Shown here: positions 20,355 through 32,578 of the stretch, in pieces
Numbering within the stretch: the stretch's first letter is position 1
How the letters are laid out: every line of letters begins with the position of its first letter
Origin: Mnemiopsis leidyi
Lineage: Eukaryota > Ctenophora > Tentaculata > Lobata > Bolinopsidae
NCBI GenBank assembly: GCA_000226015.1
Contig: JH153004.1
Location: 68,873 to 108,330 of the forward strand
Direction of reading: 5' to 3'
Length of the DNA: 39,458 bases
Translations under genes and position numbers: made by a program
The notes under the pieces: generated by a model
Told to the model about the DNA's origin: nothing
Databases searched by the model: none
What the model saw: the letters and a program-made list of their open reading frames with translations, nothing else

Positions 20355-23300
20355 ATGGTAAATAAACATTACAATCATTTCCCCTGTGCAGAACTGTCCG
20401 ATACAGCTTAAAGTAAAGACTAAAATGATTGCTTAATGTTTAATTATGATAGGGCTAGAAAAAATGATTTAAGTTTAACTGTAATCCTTATCCTCCCCAG
20501 TACAACATCCTGATATTGACTGTGTTTCTACAAGCCACACTGAACTGTGTAAACACACGGGTATTTAACAACACGCAAGGAGCGAGGATAGTTAACGGAG
20601 AAGACGCGGTTGAAGGGGAGTTTCCTTTCGTGGTTAGTAAATATTTGAGAATTTACTAAACTTTCACGCCAATCAGTAAATATCCGCATCTCCTTTAGAG
20701 GACAGTCACAGAGTGTATTGACAGTGGAAATCTATGCAAGTTGCGTAGATTTTATGTTCTTGACTCGACTTTCGATACAGATTCGACATAGAATTTTGAC
20801 ATCGATTGTCTGTTGGACTCAAAAGCGTCAAAAACAAAATTTGTTCTTTAAGTTTTCCAGTGAAAGCAGACATGTCCCCGGCCCCCAGTTTAACACTCCC
20901 CAAACCTCATCTCAGGGAGTATTGATCAGCAGCTCCAAGTTTAACCCCTCCCTTTACACTCAACGTGGGCAATGTGGTGGCTCCATCTTGAGCAAGAGAA
21001 TTATCTTGACAGCTGCACATTGTGTAGTCAACGAGCAAGAACTGCAGGATTCCTCGACAATATACACCATCACCATGCCAATCAACATGAAGGTCGGTAC
21101 TAGGTACTAGTTACTAGGTAGTAAGTACTAGGTAGTAGGTAGTAGATAGTAGGTAGTTGATATTACTAGTGGATTTTGGTCATGGTGCCGGTGGTGCCTT
21201 CTATGGCCATTGGCCATGCCCATACTTATCTAAAAGTAAACATACACAATATTCAAAATATTACAACTTTAACAATACTCATCACAATTCTACGATATTT
21301 TCTCTTCAACTCAAATAAACTGCAACTTTACTAGTTCCAAGCGGGTATCTACAAGTTGGACGAGAGCCCGGTAACAGAGCGAAAGTACAGTCTAGCAGGG
21401 GTAGTAGTGCACGCTGAGTACGACACATTTGACTTGAGTAATGACATAGCACTGGTGATTACAAAGGAGGATATCGAGTTTAACGATAATATCAAGACTA
21501 TCTCATTGCCGGAGCAGACTGACATTGCTCAGTTATACGCTGAAGGAGCTCCAGCTACTGTTATAGGTTTGGTTAAGTTCATCGTAATTCTCATTTTGAG
21601 GAAAAACAATAGTTTAGTCAGTGGTGTCGTCATGACAGAACGAGTTTTAGAATGTAATAAATGGATAATCTACTGTTAACTACGTCAGGACATGCCTTAA
21701 AGAAGGTTCCTTGAGGTATGGCAAAGCAAAAGGGGTTAGGAGGACTAACAATCGTTCCTTCTTCAACTTTACAAAACTGTGTAAAAACTGTCACATTTTC
21801 CCAGGATGGGGTCTCACAGAGACAGGGTCCCTAACAACAGAGCTGAAGAAGCTTCCCTACGAGGTGGTGTCTGATTCTCAGTGTAAAGAAGTGTACGGAG
21901 CTAGTATAAAGCCAGGTATGATGTGCACAGGAAGAGCTCCCATGACTGAGAAACATGCAGCCCCTGGAGATTCAGGTTAGATTATAGCAGTAGTACTAGT
22001 ACTTAGTAGTATATATGTATAGCAGTAGAAGTATATACACTGTTCAAATTTCACGGTTCAAGACTCTTGATATTTGTTCAAGTGTCTTGAACCTAGTTGC
22101 TCTCATGCATGACATCAAATGCCATAATTTCTATAAAAATTTATGAAGGCCGTCATATAATGATAGTTAATGCATACGTGATATAGTTAATCATAATGAG
22201 TTTCATCCCAGGTGGCCCTGTCTTTGTTAAGAAAGCAGCCGATGACTTTGTACAGATCGGTTTAGTAAGCTGGGGACCGGAGGTCAGTGATCAAGATACT
22301 AAAACTTGGGACGTGAACGCTGATGTCGGTTATTACTTGAAATGGATCTCTGATAACATGAACGCGTATGTCCGTAAAATCTTTGCCGAGCCACGATTTT
22401 AGCTCGGTTCCTCCACCGAAATATCTTTGAGTTAATCTTCTCAAGGTGAGGGGCAATCGTATCTTAAAAGAAAAATCCTTTCCTTCACATTTCCTATTTA
22501 CAAACAGACAAGATCGATATTTCCAGTTTGTTTACTGACTACGTGACAACTACATACGCGGAAGATACCCCCAAATCTATTTCCTACCAAAACATCCGAA
22601 ATTTTCTCTTCAAAACTGTGACGATCCTTCCGACGGACACCTCAAAATACTCGACCATAAGTAGACCGAACTTACTTGACTTACTTGACTAAGCTACGAC
22701 GTGGACTTTTCAAACATTAAAATTTGAGCTACTTCAGTTTCCAAAATTAAGAGCCGGCAGCTCAACATACGAACGTGCTAAACGAGACCTTTATCTCGGC
22801 AGTCTTCAAGTCGGGTGAGATGGGAAGAAACGACTTGGTTATGGTTTACGACGGAAGTGACATAAGTTCGGACAAACAGTTGGCACAACTCACAGGAACT
22901 ATCTCAGAACTGACCGTCACTGCTACAACAAACAAGGTATAAAACTCTTGGGCTCCGAATTTAACTCACTGTACTGAAGTCATGTATTGTTTTGCTTGTT
23001 AGAGCTTCAGTTAAGGCGCCATTGCCCCTTTTAAAATAGCATTAATTACAAGGCACAGACTGGACTTTAAGTTTAGGACAATCGTCAGAAATCTGCCCAA
23101 GAGCAATCAAGTATTAACTTAATTGCGGAGTAATTAAATACAGAACAAACCGACTAATGCAGCCAAACAAATTACCTGACAAATTTCAATACTGACAGGG
23201 ACTGACCGTGGCCATAATGACGGACTCAGAAGGAGTTTCGGAGGGATTCACCTTCGACTACAAACAAGTAGCCACCCAGGGAGGATCAACAGACTTGGTC

Positions 23301-24067
23301 TGTCCTAGCGGGTAAGCCTTCAACTATCCATCTAAAACTGCAATTAAAGTGGAAATTTTACCTAAATAAGTCTTACTAAATGAATGAAAACGTATGATGA
23401 TTATAGGACATAGATATGCGTTAGGGTAGAAGCCAAGCTCCGTGAATATCAGGATTTAATCGATGATTAGAAACCTACAGCGGGATCAATGAAAATATAG
23501 GATAACAATAGGATTAATTGAAAACGTGCACAAACCAGTCTATTGAAACTTCTAGTAGCACCTTACTAAGGAACAAACAAATGAGGTCATATGTTACATT
23601 TCAGTTACAAAGCGTGCACCGACAAGTACTACTGCTTAAACTTGGCACTTTTCTGCAACAGTCAGGAGGATAGCTTGGGGGAGTGTAAGTACTAAAGTTT
23701 GGATTTAACATCGAATTTAACAACTTTATACCTAGTGTTGGAACAATTATGACCGGCTAATATCGGTGATCTACTAAATAGACATTTATACGTCCATTCT
23801 TTCAGGTTGTCGAGATGTTACCCGACCCGCGCGTGGCTCGCAGTTTTCTGCTCTCCTCGTTTCGTTAGAACGTTAGACGGATATCATCTCGTCAATCTTT
23901 CAGGCCGTGATGGAAGCGACGAAAGTCTTACAAACTGCAAAAATAACGACAACAACCCTGACAACAAAACGGATACCGACCCCAAGCCTAATGGCGGTGA
24001 TTTGACCCTTATTTCGACCACATTGATGCTTTTCAATTTGTTCAATTTTACCAGATTCTTTGTTTAA
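20355..24067 (+). CDS. Secreted trypsin-like serine protease with CUB and LDLa domains
   Basis: Proposed exons: 20355..20357 (ATG|GTAAAT), 20501..20632, 20916..21092, 21335..21566, 21805..21975, 22212..about 22369, about 22527 or 22565..22660, 22752..22936, 23199..23311, 23605..23684, 23904..24067. A signal peptide (YNILILTVFLQATLNC) precedes the activation site GARIVNGEDAVEGEFPF. The S1 triad is present: His in LTAAHC (about 80), Asp in SNDIAL (about 141), Ser in PGDSGGP (about 238). A CUB-like domain follows (GRNDLVMVYDGSDIS ... EGFTFDYKQ), then one LDLa with six Cys ending ECRDGSDESLTNC, then a hydrophobic tail (LISTTLMLFNLF) that could signal GPI anchoring. Cys191 and Cys220 (chymotrypsin numbering) are both absent and residue 189 is His, not Asp, so trypsin-like Arg/Lys specificity is doubtful. 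The protease-to-CUB junction is uncertain: the protease frame also ends at a TAG (22400-22402), so a short form is possible. Confidence 0.85.
21093..21160 (+). repeat. Short GGTAGTA/GGTACTA repeat at a protease donor site
   Basis: The intron after exon 3 opens GTCGGTACTAGGTACTAG and goes on in TAGGTAGTA-like units for about 70 bases. Each unit contains a GGTA that resembles a 5' splice site. Confidence 0.75.
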
Positions 24068-24461
24068 CAACTTAGATAAGTGTTAGTAGATTGATAGGGA
24101 GATTGAGAGAGACTGAGAGATTACTTAAGATTCTGAAGTTAGGTTCTGGGTACAGCCCGTACAAGTTCGGCACAGCTATAGCCTGAAAGAGATGATCAAC
24201 AATGGGATAAGAACTTAAGATATTTTCTATTTTTAAAGATAGAAGTCATAGTGTATTAGCATATGCAATAGCTTTTTTGAAATATTAATAATGACAATCA
24301 TATGCGTTTTAAATTAATAAGCTTGGTATTCGAAATGTTTAACTGCTTAGTTCCGTTAACTTTAAGTGTTATCCAATAACTGCTATCGAAATAAGGCGAT
24401 GGAATATGCTTTGCTATTTGGACTTTCCTGAATTGAATCCCATTAAAATACTCTAGGCCAG
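24068..24461. other. 3' flank of the protease gene
   Basis: AT-rich, with several AATAAT/ATTAATA motifs that could serve polyadenylation. No gene seen. Confidence 0.4.
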
Positions 24462-24735
24462 ATTTTATTCTCGCGAGATTGGATCTCTATCAAGCTGCTG
24501 TGATTGGTACAGGGTCTCCGATTCAGGTAAGATGTGTGGAGAATTACTTTTTACGGTGATGGGTTTTCTAAGTTTCCGTTTGAAGTAAGCTTAGGCATCT
24601 GGAGGTTAAAATCCTCATGCAAATGTTTATAAAAAGAAGGTGGATAATGGATATGCCTCGATGAAACAGGGTTGGTTGAGGATGTTACATTTTCAAATCA
24701 AACAGTCTATCAATAATTGACAAGGAGTGACTACA
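24462..24735 (+). mobile_element. Decayed relative of the SINE body
   Basis: It matches the SINE at 19207-19627 in blocks in the same order: TGTGATTGGTACAGGGTCTC, GAGGTTAAAATCCTCA, GGAGGATGT/GAGGATGTTA and GTGACTA. The tRNA-like head is absent or unrecognisable, so the copy is 5'-truncated or old. Confidence 0.65.
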
Positions 24736-25428
24736 TCGAGATTTGTGATGGCGTTATCTTACTAAATATTGATTGCTGTAGCTCGGTAAGACAGTTGTGA
24801 ACGATTAAGAGAGTGAAAACATGCACATATGATTGTGCTACTATCAACGTGAATTATGACATGACTGATATCATTCAGATGACAAGAACAATCAAGTTCA
24901 TGCAGACGATCAAGTATCTTAGTAATTGTATTTGTGGCTTAAAAACGCCAGATCAAGAATCAATGGCATTGATTTTGATGTGCCAAACTCAATAGGATCA
25001 TTTGTTTCATTTAAAAACGCATAGCTAGATCTGAGTTTTAATGTGTAGGAATTAAAGAATTGATCGACTTATTGGCCAAAATTTGTCGGTTGAAATTTAA
25101 CGCACTCAAAAATTTACCACTTTCTAGGCAAGCAGCCTTGTGAAAGTAATTAGGCAATTACTGATAACACCAAGAATCGTCAAATTAATCACTTTAAACC
25201 ATATACTTATTTTTTGTCTTTGGCAAAAAGGCATAAGAGACAAAAAAGCATCGCTTTAAACTCTAAAGTTTGGAGTCCAACCAAAATTCTTAGAATTGAA
25301 CTTAAAAGCCAACTTATTCCAGGTTCAATTTAACGCAATCAAAAAATTACCATTTTAAAAGCAACATGAACAGCCATGTTAAAGAAATTACATCAGAAAA
25401 TACAAAATGAGTAAGAAGTGGAACTAAC
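24736..25428. other. AT-rich, no gene recognised
   Basis: I looked on the minus strand for the exon that should follow 25429-25627 (phase 1) and found no convincing candidate. A pair of related blocks, ATTTAACGCACTCAAAAATTTACCA (near 25095) and ATTTAACGCAATCAAAAAATTACCA (near 25326), hints at an old local duplication. Confidence 0.4.
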
Positions 25429-25627
25429 CAGGAAACTCGGGAGAAGTGTCTATTTCATAGGATTGAGTCTGCAAGACACTCGAACTGCGTCTAGCATGGG
25501 GATCCTGCCACGAAGAATAGCGGTCCAGGTCCGGGATCGACACATCGCTCTCCCCGCGGTTGAGTCTCTTTGAGAGTAGCCCAAACATTTGGAAACCTAG
25601 CTCTGACTGCCACAGCTCACCGTGTAG
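25429..25627 (-). CDS. Orphan internal exon of an unidentified minus-strand gene
   Basis: A 199-bp open segment bounded by an acceptor (GCTTGTAG|CTACAC) and a donor (TTTCCTG|GTTAGT), phase 0 in and phase 1 out. It encodes 66 residues, including LHGELWQSELGFQMFG, LLSKRLNRGESDVSIPDLD, and a serine-rich part ending TSPEFP. It is GC-richer than its surroundings, as real exons in this window are. The family is not recognised. Neighbouring exons must lie beyond large introns, which is unlike the compact genes around it. Confidence 0.6.
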
Positions 25628-27391
25628 CTACAAGCGGGAAAAAGGACGGGTTAGAGATTTAAGTGGAGCGGATTAGTCTGTGGGTTGACGGGGGGTTATC
25701 TGGATAGGAGGGAAGTTACGAACCAGCCAGCGTCAAGCTAGGCCGTCATCAACTTTTCAAATTGATCTTTGTAATTTGGCGTTTGGATAAGGTATATGCG
25801 GTTCGGTAAAGATTGGTTGCAGGAAATTGATCTGAAATGGCGAAAATTGTTTCATATGAGTAAATTATCCTGAATCAAGCAAAGTTTTAGTTTGGTAGTA
25901 CCAAGTAAGGATGCTTCAATTTCTCGGAATGTATAATTAAAGGTTTTTCTTATAATTGTCAAATGTCAATACATTAAATATCAAAGGACAAAGTGTTACC
26001 CAGATTCAGTGAAAAGTGTAGATATAATTATAAAATTGAACAACACCAGACCAATTGTTTGTCCACATTCCACTATATTGTCCACATTCCACTATATTGT
26101 ATATGCAATTAAAGGAAAGTTCAGGTATTAGTTTTTAAGTCGTTAAAGTAAACGTCAATCTGCTAGATGACCTCAGTATTCATAACAAATTAACGAAAGC
26201 AGGAAATGCTTGTCACAAACAAAAGTCGTACGTAGTTTCCATAACAGCACTCTGACAAAACTAATTAGGTTTAGCACCAAAATGCAACTGTCACATGACC
26301 GTCTAGGTGTTAAACGCGAGATGAACTATTGATAGGAACGTTTTGAAATCTCTAAGGACCAGTTCTTCTTTCAAATCAGATACTAAATTACCATTTAGAC
26401 GCTTTATGAACATTTCTTCAAAGGTATCAATCTAATGGCGAACAGTGGTACATGTACAACTCAAAGCAAGTGGTCCAACCACCCCAAAATATTTATAAAT
26501 ACCGGTGACCTGCCATACAAAAGTGCCCCGGCCAGACAGTTAAGCTGCCAGGCTTTTCTGGCTAGGCGATTGCGAAGTGTGATCGGATTAAAACCAATAA
26601 TGCCTTTAACAAATATCCTTTCACAAATATACTAACGAAAAAAGAGTTGAAGTAATTCTGACTTCTGAGGATGGTCTTACCGTGGTTTATGACCCATTTT
26701 AATTTTTTACCGTGTCCAGACTAGCTATCCAGCTGTTTTAAAAGCCAGATCATACGTCAACCTGAACCAGTCGGCTTCGGGAAAGGAAACCATCATGTTG
26801 AACCTCAATCGCAGACCAATAAGCATTTAATACTTAAGGCGATATCTATATCATCTTTGGCATTTGAGTTATTCTAAAAATATATTTCACGATTGACTTT
26901 GAATTCTGGGATTAGACTGACAGATGGTTAAGCGGCTGATGAATAAGTCGAGATTTAAAACCACAGCCCAGCGAAAAACCGCGCAATAAATGCAGTAGTG
27001 GTCGATATAATCATGACCGATTACGTGGTTTAGTCTGTCTGCGTAATTACTTAAATTAGGAATTATTATGTTATAAATCGAGTGCGTGGGAACAGAAGTA
27101 AATTATATTGAAATTTCTATTAAATACAAATAAATCCAAGAATTATGTACCAAATGGCTAGATCTTGCGTGAACATGACACTAAAATAGTTATTATGTCC
27201 TTATGTAATTGTAAACGAAGAGACAAAGATATTGCGAGAATAAAATTCGTTAAAGAAACCAGCAAGACCATAATGAGGACCTTGAACTTGTGTCTGCTTA
27301 AAAGGACCATTAAAGAACAATAAGCACCTCATTGTTCTGTACTTCCGGGCTGATGATGCAGTGTAAAGCTTTACATAGAACACATTTCAGG
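25628..27391. other. Gene-poor DNA
   Basis: No supported exon. A 19-bp block TCCACATTCCACTATATTG occurs twice in tandem near 26060-26100. On the minus strand near 26460-26590 an open frame of about 40 codons (ITLRNRLARKAWQLNC) lacks clear splice sites and is not called. Confidence 0.4.
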
Positions 27392-27522
27392 ATAGTGGAC
27401 ACTAGGAAGACACTAGGGGGACACTTGGGAGACACTAGGGAGACACTTATAGAAAGACACTAGGTAGACACTATGAAGACACTAGGGAGACACAAGGGAG
27501 ACACAAGGGAGACACTAGCGTA
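27392..27522 (+). repeat. GAGACACTAGG minisatellite
   Basis: About ten imperfect 11-13 bp units of the form GAGACACTAGG / GAAGACACTAGG. No coding context. Confidence 0.88.
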
Positions 27523-29321
27523 GGTAGGTTGGGTAGCAACCAGAGGGAAGGATTACGATTTGTGAACTACTGAATAATTGGGCTACTAAGATAAGATATA
27601 ACGCTGCATTTCAGTTGATTTAAGCAGTACATGAATGTAATTCACGGGCAGCATATTTTACGTTCAAGCTTTAATTTGCATGGGCGTAATTCTTCTGCAA
27701 CGAAAAGAAGAAAATAACTGTGATACTTCTGAAACTAAGCAGAATTGCACCTGATTCAGGGGAAGCGGATCGGGAATGCGGGTCGAATAACAAAATAGGG
27801 AAGTCTTAAGTCAAAGCGCTGGATGGTAAATGATACCAATATACTTTAGTACATACTTTTACGTCGACGTAAAACTGAGCCACTTTTTTACTTTGGAACG
27901 AATATTTGAGATAGAAGCTAGTTATAAAGCTATGTGCGCCCTGAACAAAACTTTTTACAACAGACGATTCAGAGTCTGTCCTGTTCTGAAGTCAAAGATT
28001 TTCTCATTAAACAGACGACATCATCCTTTTACAAGTGTTCAGAGGTGGATCATATCGCATAAACAGTAGATAATAGATATGCCAAAATATCATACAGCCA
28101 GATTTACCAGATATAAACAAATATCACACAAAGATCCGACCTGGCTGACACAAAATGCCTCAGTGTCAAAAGAAAACGAACAAGTTAGGAGAGGGAGAGT
28201 GCAGGCTGTTCAATGTTCACCACTTCATGATGGTCACGTGACTGAAGGAAAATACACGATATGTACAGTGAGGAGGTGACAAACTAACAATGTGTGTAAG
28301 TGAAACTAACGGGACACTGTACACTGCACAGGCTAACTAAACAGTAAATAGGTTTAGTTAGTGACTTAGTTACGTACTCTATTTGGATGAAGCAGACAGA
28401 TCGCAAATAAACAGCGATGGACATTTTCATCACAACTCATTCGCTACTCCGATGTACTCATGAACTCTGAAGATGCAAGAAACGGCGGCATGAACAGCTG
28501 CAAACAGAAGTACTTCCAAGAAATCCGAGGCATTATTAATTGGAAATGATAAGGTCGCCAGCGCTGTTATACAAAATATGCACAAATCGGCAAAATCGCA
28601 TTTTTAGGGGCCTCATCAACAATTAACATTCATAGAGTAGAGTTGGTATCCAAATATTAGAAGAAAGCTTATGGCCGACATTAAAAATATTAGGTCTAGG
28701 ACAAATAAATTAGGAAATTGAGCAAATACTATCTTAACCCTTTTGGTCAAATTGTTGGTTTGGTGTGATCAATCCTTGCTGCAATCCAATTAGTTCAGTC
28801 GATGTTTAATCTTTAAAGCCACATCTTCTAAACGAAGCAGTTAGAGAGCAGACAGCATTAGCCATTATGACCATGGTCCATGGATACTGGATGGATCAAC
28901 ACACATTATAAATATACGGTCTAGGTATACCAGTCATATTGAAGTAGTAAATACCAACGTTAAAGAGCTACCAGTGACAGCATATTCCCGATTTGAAGGA
29001 GAAGCAGGCTAGTTATGTCTTTAAACAGCGATTTTAAGTGCCCAGATTACACAAAACTGTAGATATTTCAGATATTCCAGGTTCTAGAGATTTATTGAGC
29101 TATCGCGGATACATCTCAGGCTGCCGTTCCTTGTAAAACAATTAAAAACAGGTACGCTGCACAGCTGCAGAAGTTTAGAATAAATCGTGAAGTGTGAACT
29201 GTAGATGTTGTAGAATGTAGATCAAGTTTTACCGCGTGCACTTTAGTTAAAATAACAAATCAATAAAAGAGTCCTTGGAGGTAAAACGTTAAGATCAATA
29301 CTCTCTGCGCTCAACACTTCG
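27523..29321. other. Gene-poor DNA before the URI1 3' end
   Basis: Short open frames (27830-28069, 28079-28279 plus; a signal-peptide-like MPRISWKYFCLQLFMPPFLA on the minus strand near 28450-28540) have no convincing splice partners. The part next to 29321 is the URI1 3' UTR side; the plus-strand TTTATTG/CAATAAA near 29260-29270 is of no clear use for that strand. Confidence 0.35.
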
Positions 29322-31573
29322 TCATCTGCTTCTGGACATTTTAAATCTAGAGACCGGTCTCTGATCGGGGGCAGGTTTGACTGTATTCGTCTCTTGACCA
29401 GGGTTTGTTCGCTCCTTCACCAAACTCTCGTTGATGTCGAATTTATCGTTTTGTCGGGAAGGTTTCTTTAATGGAGAAGGAGAAGGTTTCTTCACAGCAG
29501 GATGAGAGTCTTCTTTACTTTTGGAGGCGTCTAAATCCAACCTGCAAAGATTTAATTATTGATGGGCAGTATCGAATTTGAAAGAACGATTTAGACAATG
29601 GTCTATTAGGAACGGTATTCGTGGGGAGGTGTCTCAAATTTTAAGCCCCATTTCTCTAAATGTAAGGCTCCTACCTTTGTTTTTGGAGATCAATCTGTAT
29701 CCATAGGACAATTTGAGAGTATTTCACTACCGAGAACTAAGGTAGGGCCCATAAATTTTGAGGAATGATGTGTTAAAGTATCGAAAATTTGAGACACTTC
29801 CCCAAGAATACCGTTCCTAATATAACTAGAAGAAATTAATTCATTGGCTAAATGTATTTTTATTATTTTGTAATTGATGAAGATTGATTGGTATAGAACT
29901 CAGTCTCCTCTCAGTCCCGCTTAAGTTTTAACCTCAAGGAATTTAGTCGTTATTTTCTCTTAAATACATCGTATGCTTCATGTTTAACATGTTAGAAAAT
30001 GCAAAAAATTCTGTAAACTTCCAAATTTGTAATATTTCACACAACTAAACTAACCTAGCAAGTAGACGATGTAAGTTTCCTGGATGAAGCTCTGAGTTGT
30101 CGTGAGAGGGAAGATTCGAAGAGTGGGAGAAGAGAATTATCGCATCTTCCTCTAACTCGTCGTCAGCCTCATCGCTTGACGATATCTGTGTACGGCCCGA
30201 ACTCTTCTTTAGGATTGACTTTAGAGGGTGTTCATTGGGGCTGTCTGAGGTTTGACTTCTGTCGTGAATTTCTTCTTCGTCTTCGGAAGATGTTGCTCCT
30301 GGGGGGGACGTATTTCGGTAACCAAACATAAAATACAGTACTTATATTATTTCACTTTTTATCACCTGAATTCCAATGTGAACAAGAAGCGAATTGAACA
30401 AATGACAAACAAATGACAATGTTAAAAAATGAAAATGAAATGGGATAGATTTACAATTCTAAAAATCTTCTATATGATATATTAGAGGTACCTTCAGTTT
30501 TGATAGTTTTAAAAGCAGCCAATTCCTCAGGAGTAAACGCCGGACGAGGTATTGGAACATTAGCTTTAGGAGCGTGTGCTTTACTCCGATTTTCACCTGA
30601 AATAGTCAGAAAATTGGTAAAACATGTTTATCCCATTTTTAAAATCAATACAAAGATCCTTAGATCTAGAACGAATAAGAAACACAGGTTCAGATAAAAC
30701 TTTAAATGCTGCTTACTCCTCTTTATATCTTCCTCCGTCAGCTCCTCCACAATACCATCCTCTAGCTCAGAAGTCATATCAAGCTTATTCTCGATATTAT
30801 CTAAACACAACTTGTATTCTCCAAGCTCCTTCTGGATGCGCTCCCGTCTTCTTTCAGCAATTTCAATACCTGTTAACTGTCTTGGTACAAGTGGAATACT
30901 TAAAATTAAATAATTTTCATCGAAATAAAAGAAATGAATTAAATGATACAATTCAGTATTGTGAACTGTGCATGAAGTTTGATACAGACCTTGATTGACA
31001 GTCCGATTTACAAACCAGCTGTCCCCAAGATATACCATGACTTCACCCGTGTGTACCAGCTGTAAAATCACTTCGTTAAATAATGCCGAAGTTAGACTAT
31101 GATCACCATTCAGGCTTTATAATTTATACTAGCATTATGAATTCATTTAACTATATAGGGCATTTAAAACTACATAATTATGCTCTAAAAGAATGTGGAA
31201 AAATTCTGGTAAATTTACACAAAATATCAAAGTTTAACCTGTCCGGGCATAAAGGCTTTCTTGGTTAGTGGGACCATGATATCTAGCTTGTGTTCCGAAC
31301 TTAGCTTCTTTAGTGTTTCCGTCAACTCCCCGTAATCCTTGTCACATCTAAAAATACATATTTGCTCAAGCTTAAGAATGATAAAGTCAACTTGTATTTC
31401 AAGGCAAACGCTATAAAAGAAAATCACGGTGTAAATCGGACTAATGCAATCGAAGTGTTCTTTACAAAAGTTGTCTCTGATCTGATTACTTACTTCTGCA
31501 TGTATTGTATTTTCTGGTCGACCGTCTCTCGATTAAGCTGATGTGCATTTCTCAACTTGTCAGCTTGTAGCAT
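29322..31573 (-). CDS. URI1: URI1, unconventional prefoldin RPB5 interactor, 7 exons, 326 aa
   Basis: URI is an alpha-type prefoldin in the R2TP/prefoldin-like complex; it binds the RNA polymerase subunit RPB5 and helps polymerase assembly. Exons: complement(29322..29541, 30055..30298, 30492..30596, 30717..30869, 30990..31059, 31239..31347, 31494..31573); all phases agree. The ATG at 31573 opens a coiled-coil N-terminus. The prefoldin hairpin reads MVPLTKKAFMPGQ, then LVHTGEVMVYLGDSWFVNR, close to remembered human VPFGPFAFMPG and LVHTNEVTVLLGDNWFA. A second coiled coil (ERRRERIQKELGEYKL...) pairs with the first. The linker has the family's HPLKSILKKSSGR block (human RKSILKSRSR) and an acidic stretch (ADDELEEDAI). 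The end, PVSRFKMSRSR, matches the conserved C-terminal VSKFKAAR. It is shorter than human URI1 (535), mainly in the acidic linker. Exon 6 has a poly-C tract before its acceptor. Confidence 0.93.
29606..29820. mobile_element. TA-flanked MITE in the last URI1 intron
   Basis: A 215-bp element with inverted ends: TTAGGAACGGTATTCGTGGG on the left and, as its complement, CCAAGAATACCGTTCCTAA on the right; pairing goes on through GTGTCTCAAATTTT. TA flanks both ends, suggesting Tc1/mariner-type TA targeting. It has no open frame and lies between exons 6 and 7. Confidence 0.88.
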
Positions 31574-32578
31574 GTTCTGCTAAAAACCAGGTATAAATTA
31601 GCGGATGATCATTACCTTTTAATTAATCGTTATTAATAATGATTAATAATTAATTTATAGTCGAGCGGAAAAATTCTTTATCGACTAAATGTTTTTTCAA
31701 CATAATGAATTTTTTACAAATAGAAAGGACCGTCGAGATCTTCAAAAACTAATAGCGGAACTATGGTAGTTAACTTTGCTGTAGTTAACTCTAATAAATT
31801 TCATTAAATTCACTCGATCATCATTAAAAACAATAAATATTTACAAAGATTACGGCAGTGTATCATTGCTTTGTGTGCACGTACGTGTCGATGTCTGAAG
31901 TCCAATGTTTGTGTAATGCCTCAAAGGTGCTTTGCCGGCACTTGTGCTGTAAAAAGGTGGCAGTTGGCAAACGATTGTAAATATAAAACAGATGTAATAA
32001 CAGTAAACCGATGAGCTTTGGATCTCATGGTTACTTTTTGGCAGGTTCGTTACGCTACAGTTGGCATTGTTAACAGTTTCTTGCTTTTGAAAGTCAGGGG
32101 TTATTTGACCTGATGTTGTATGCACTTTTCGACATGAGATTGTTCTAGAATAAATCGGTTGACGGAGTTGTTAGTAAGCTTTTTTAAAGTATGGATTAAA
32201 CCATTACAGGCGCAGTAAACACGATAAATAATAGCTTAATCGCATACGACATGGATACAAGAGGCCAGTTATATTCAATAACATTAAAACTACAAAAATC
32301 TATGAATTCTTGCAAAAATCAAATGATTTGAAAAATTGAACAATAAATTATAAAAATAAATGAACCCATTGGTACGTTTTTCGAGTTATAAACTACAAAA
32401 TTGAAATTAGCATGTCAGTATAAAATATGTTGTTAATTCCAAAATATCTTAATATTATACGTCATACTTAATCTGATAAATCTGCAATAATTCTGAAACA
32501 AAATCATTCATATATCTGACAAAACACATAATCGTTTAGAATTCACACTACAATATACTATAATTATCGTATATAAGC
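31574..32578. other. Between URI1 and GBE1
   Basis: This holds the URI1 promoter side and GBE1 3' flank. A minus-strand open frame of 91 codons (31850-32125) has one hydrophobic stretch (VYCYYICFIFTIV) but no recognised family and an internal acceptor-like TTTTTACAG; it may belong to URI1 5' UTR sequence or be chance. The rest is AT-rich. Confidence 0.35.

Noticed and set aside
23806-23903. Coding stretch starting SRCYPTRAWLAVFC upstream of the LDLa end
   Set aside because: Direct joining of 23684 to 23904 is in phase and completes a six-cysteine LDLa; the stretch is better read as intron.
27830-28279. Two adjacent plus-strand open frames of 79 and 66 codons
   Set aside because: No splice sites, no recognisable text and composition like the surrounding DNA.
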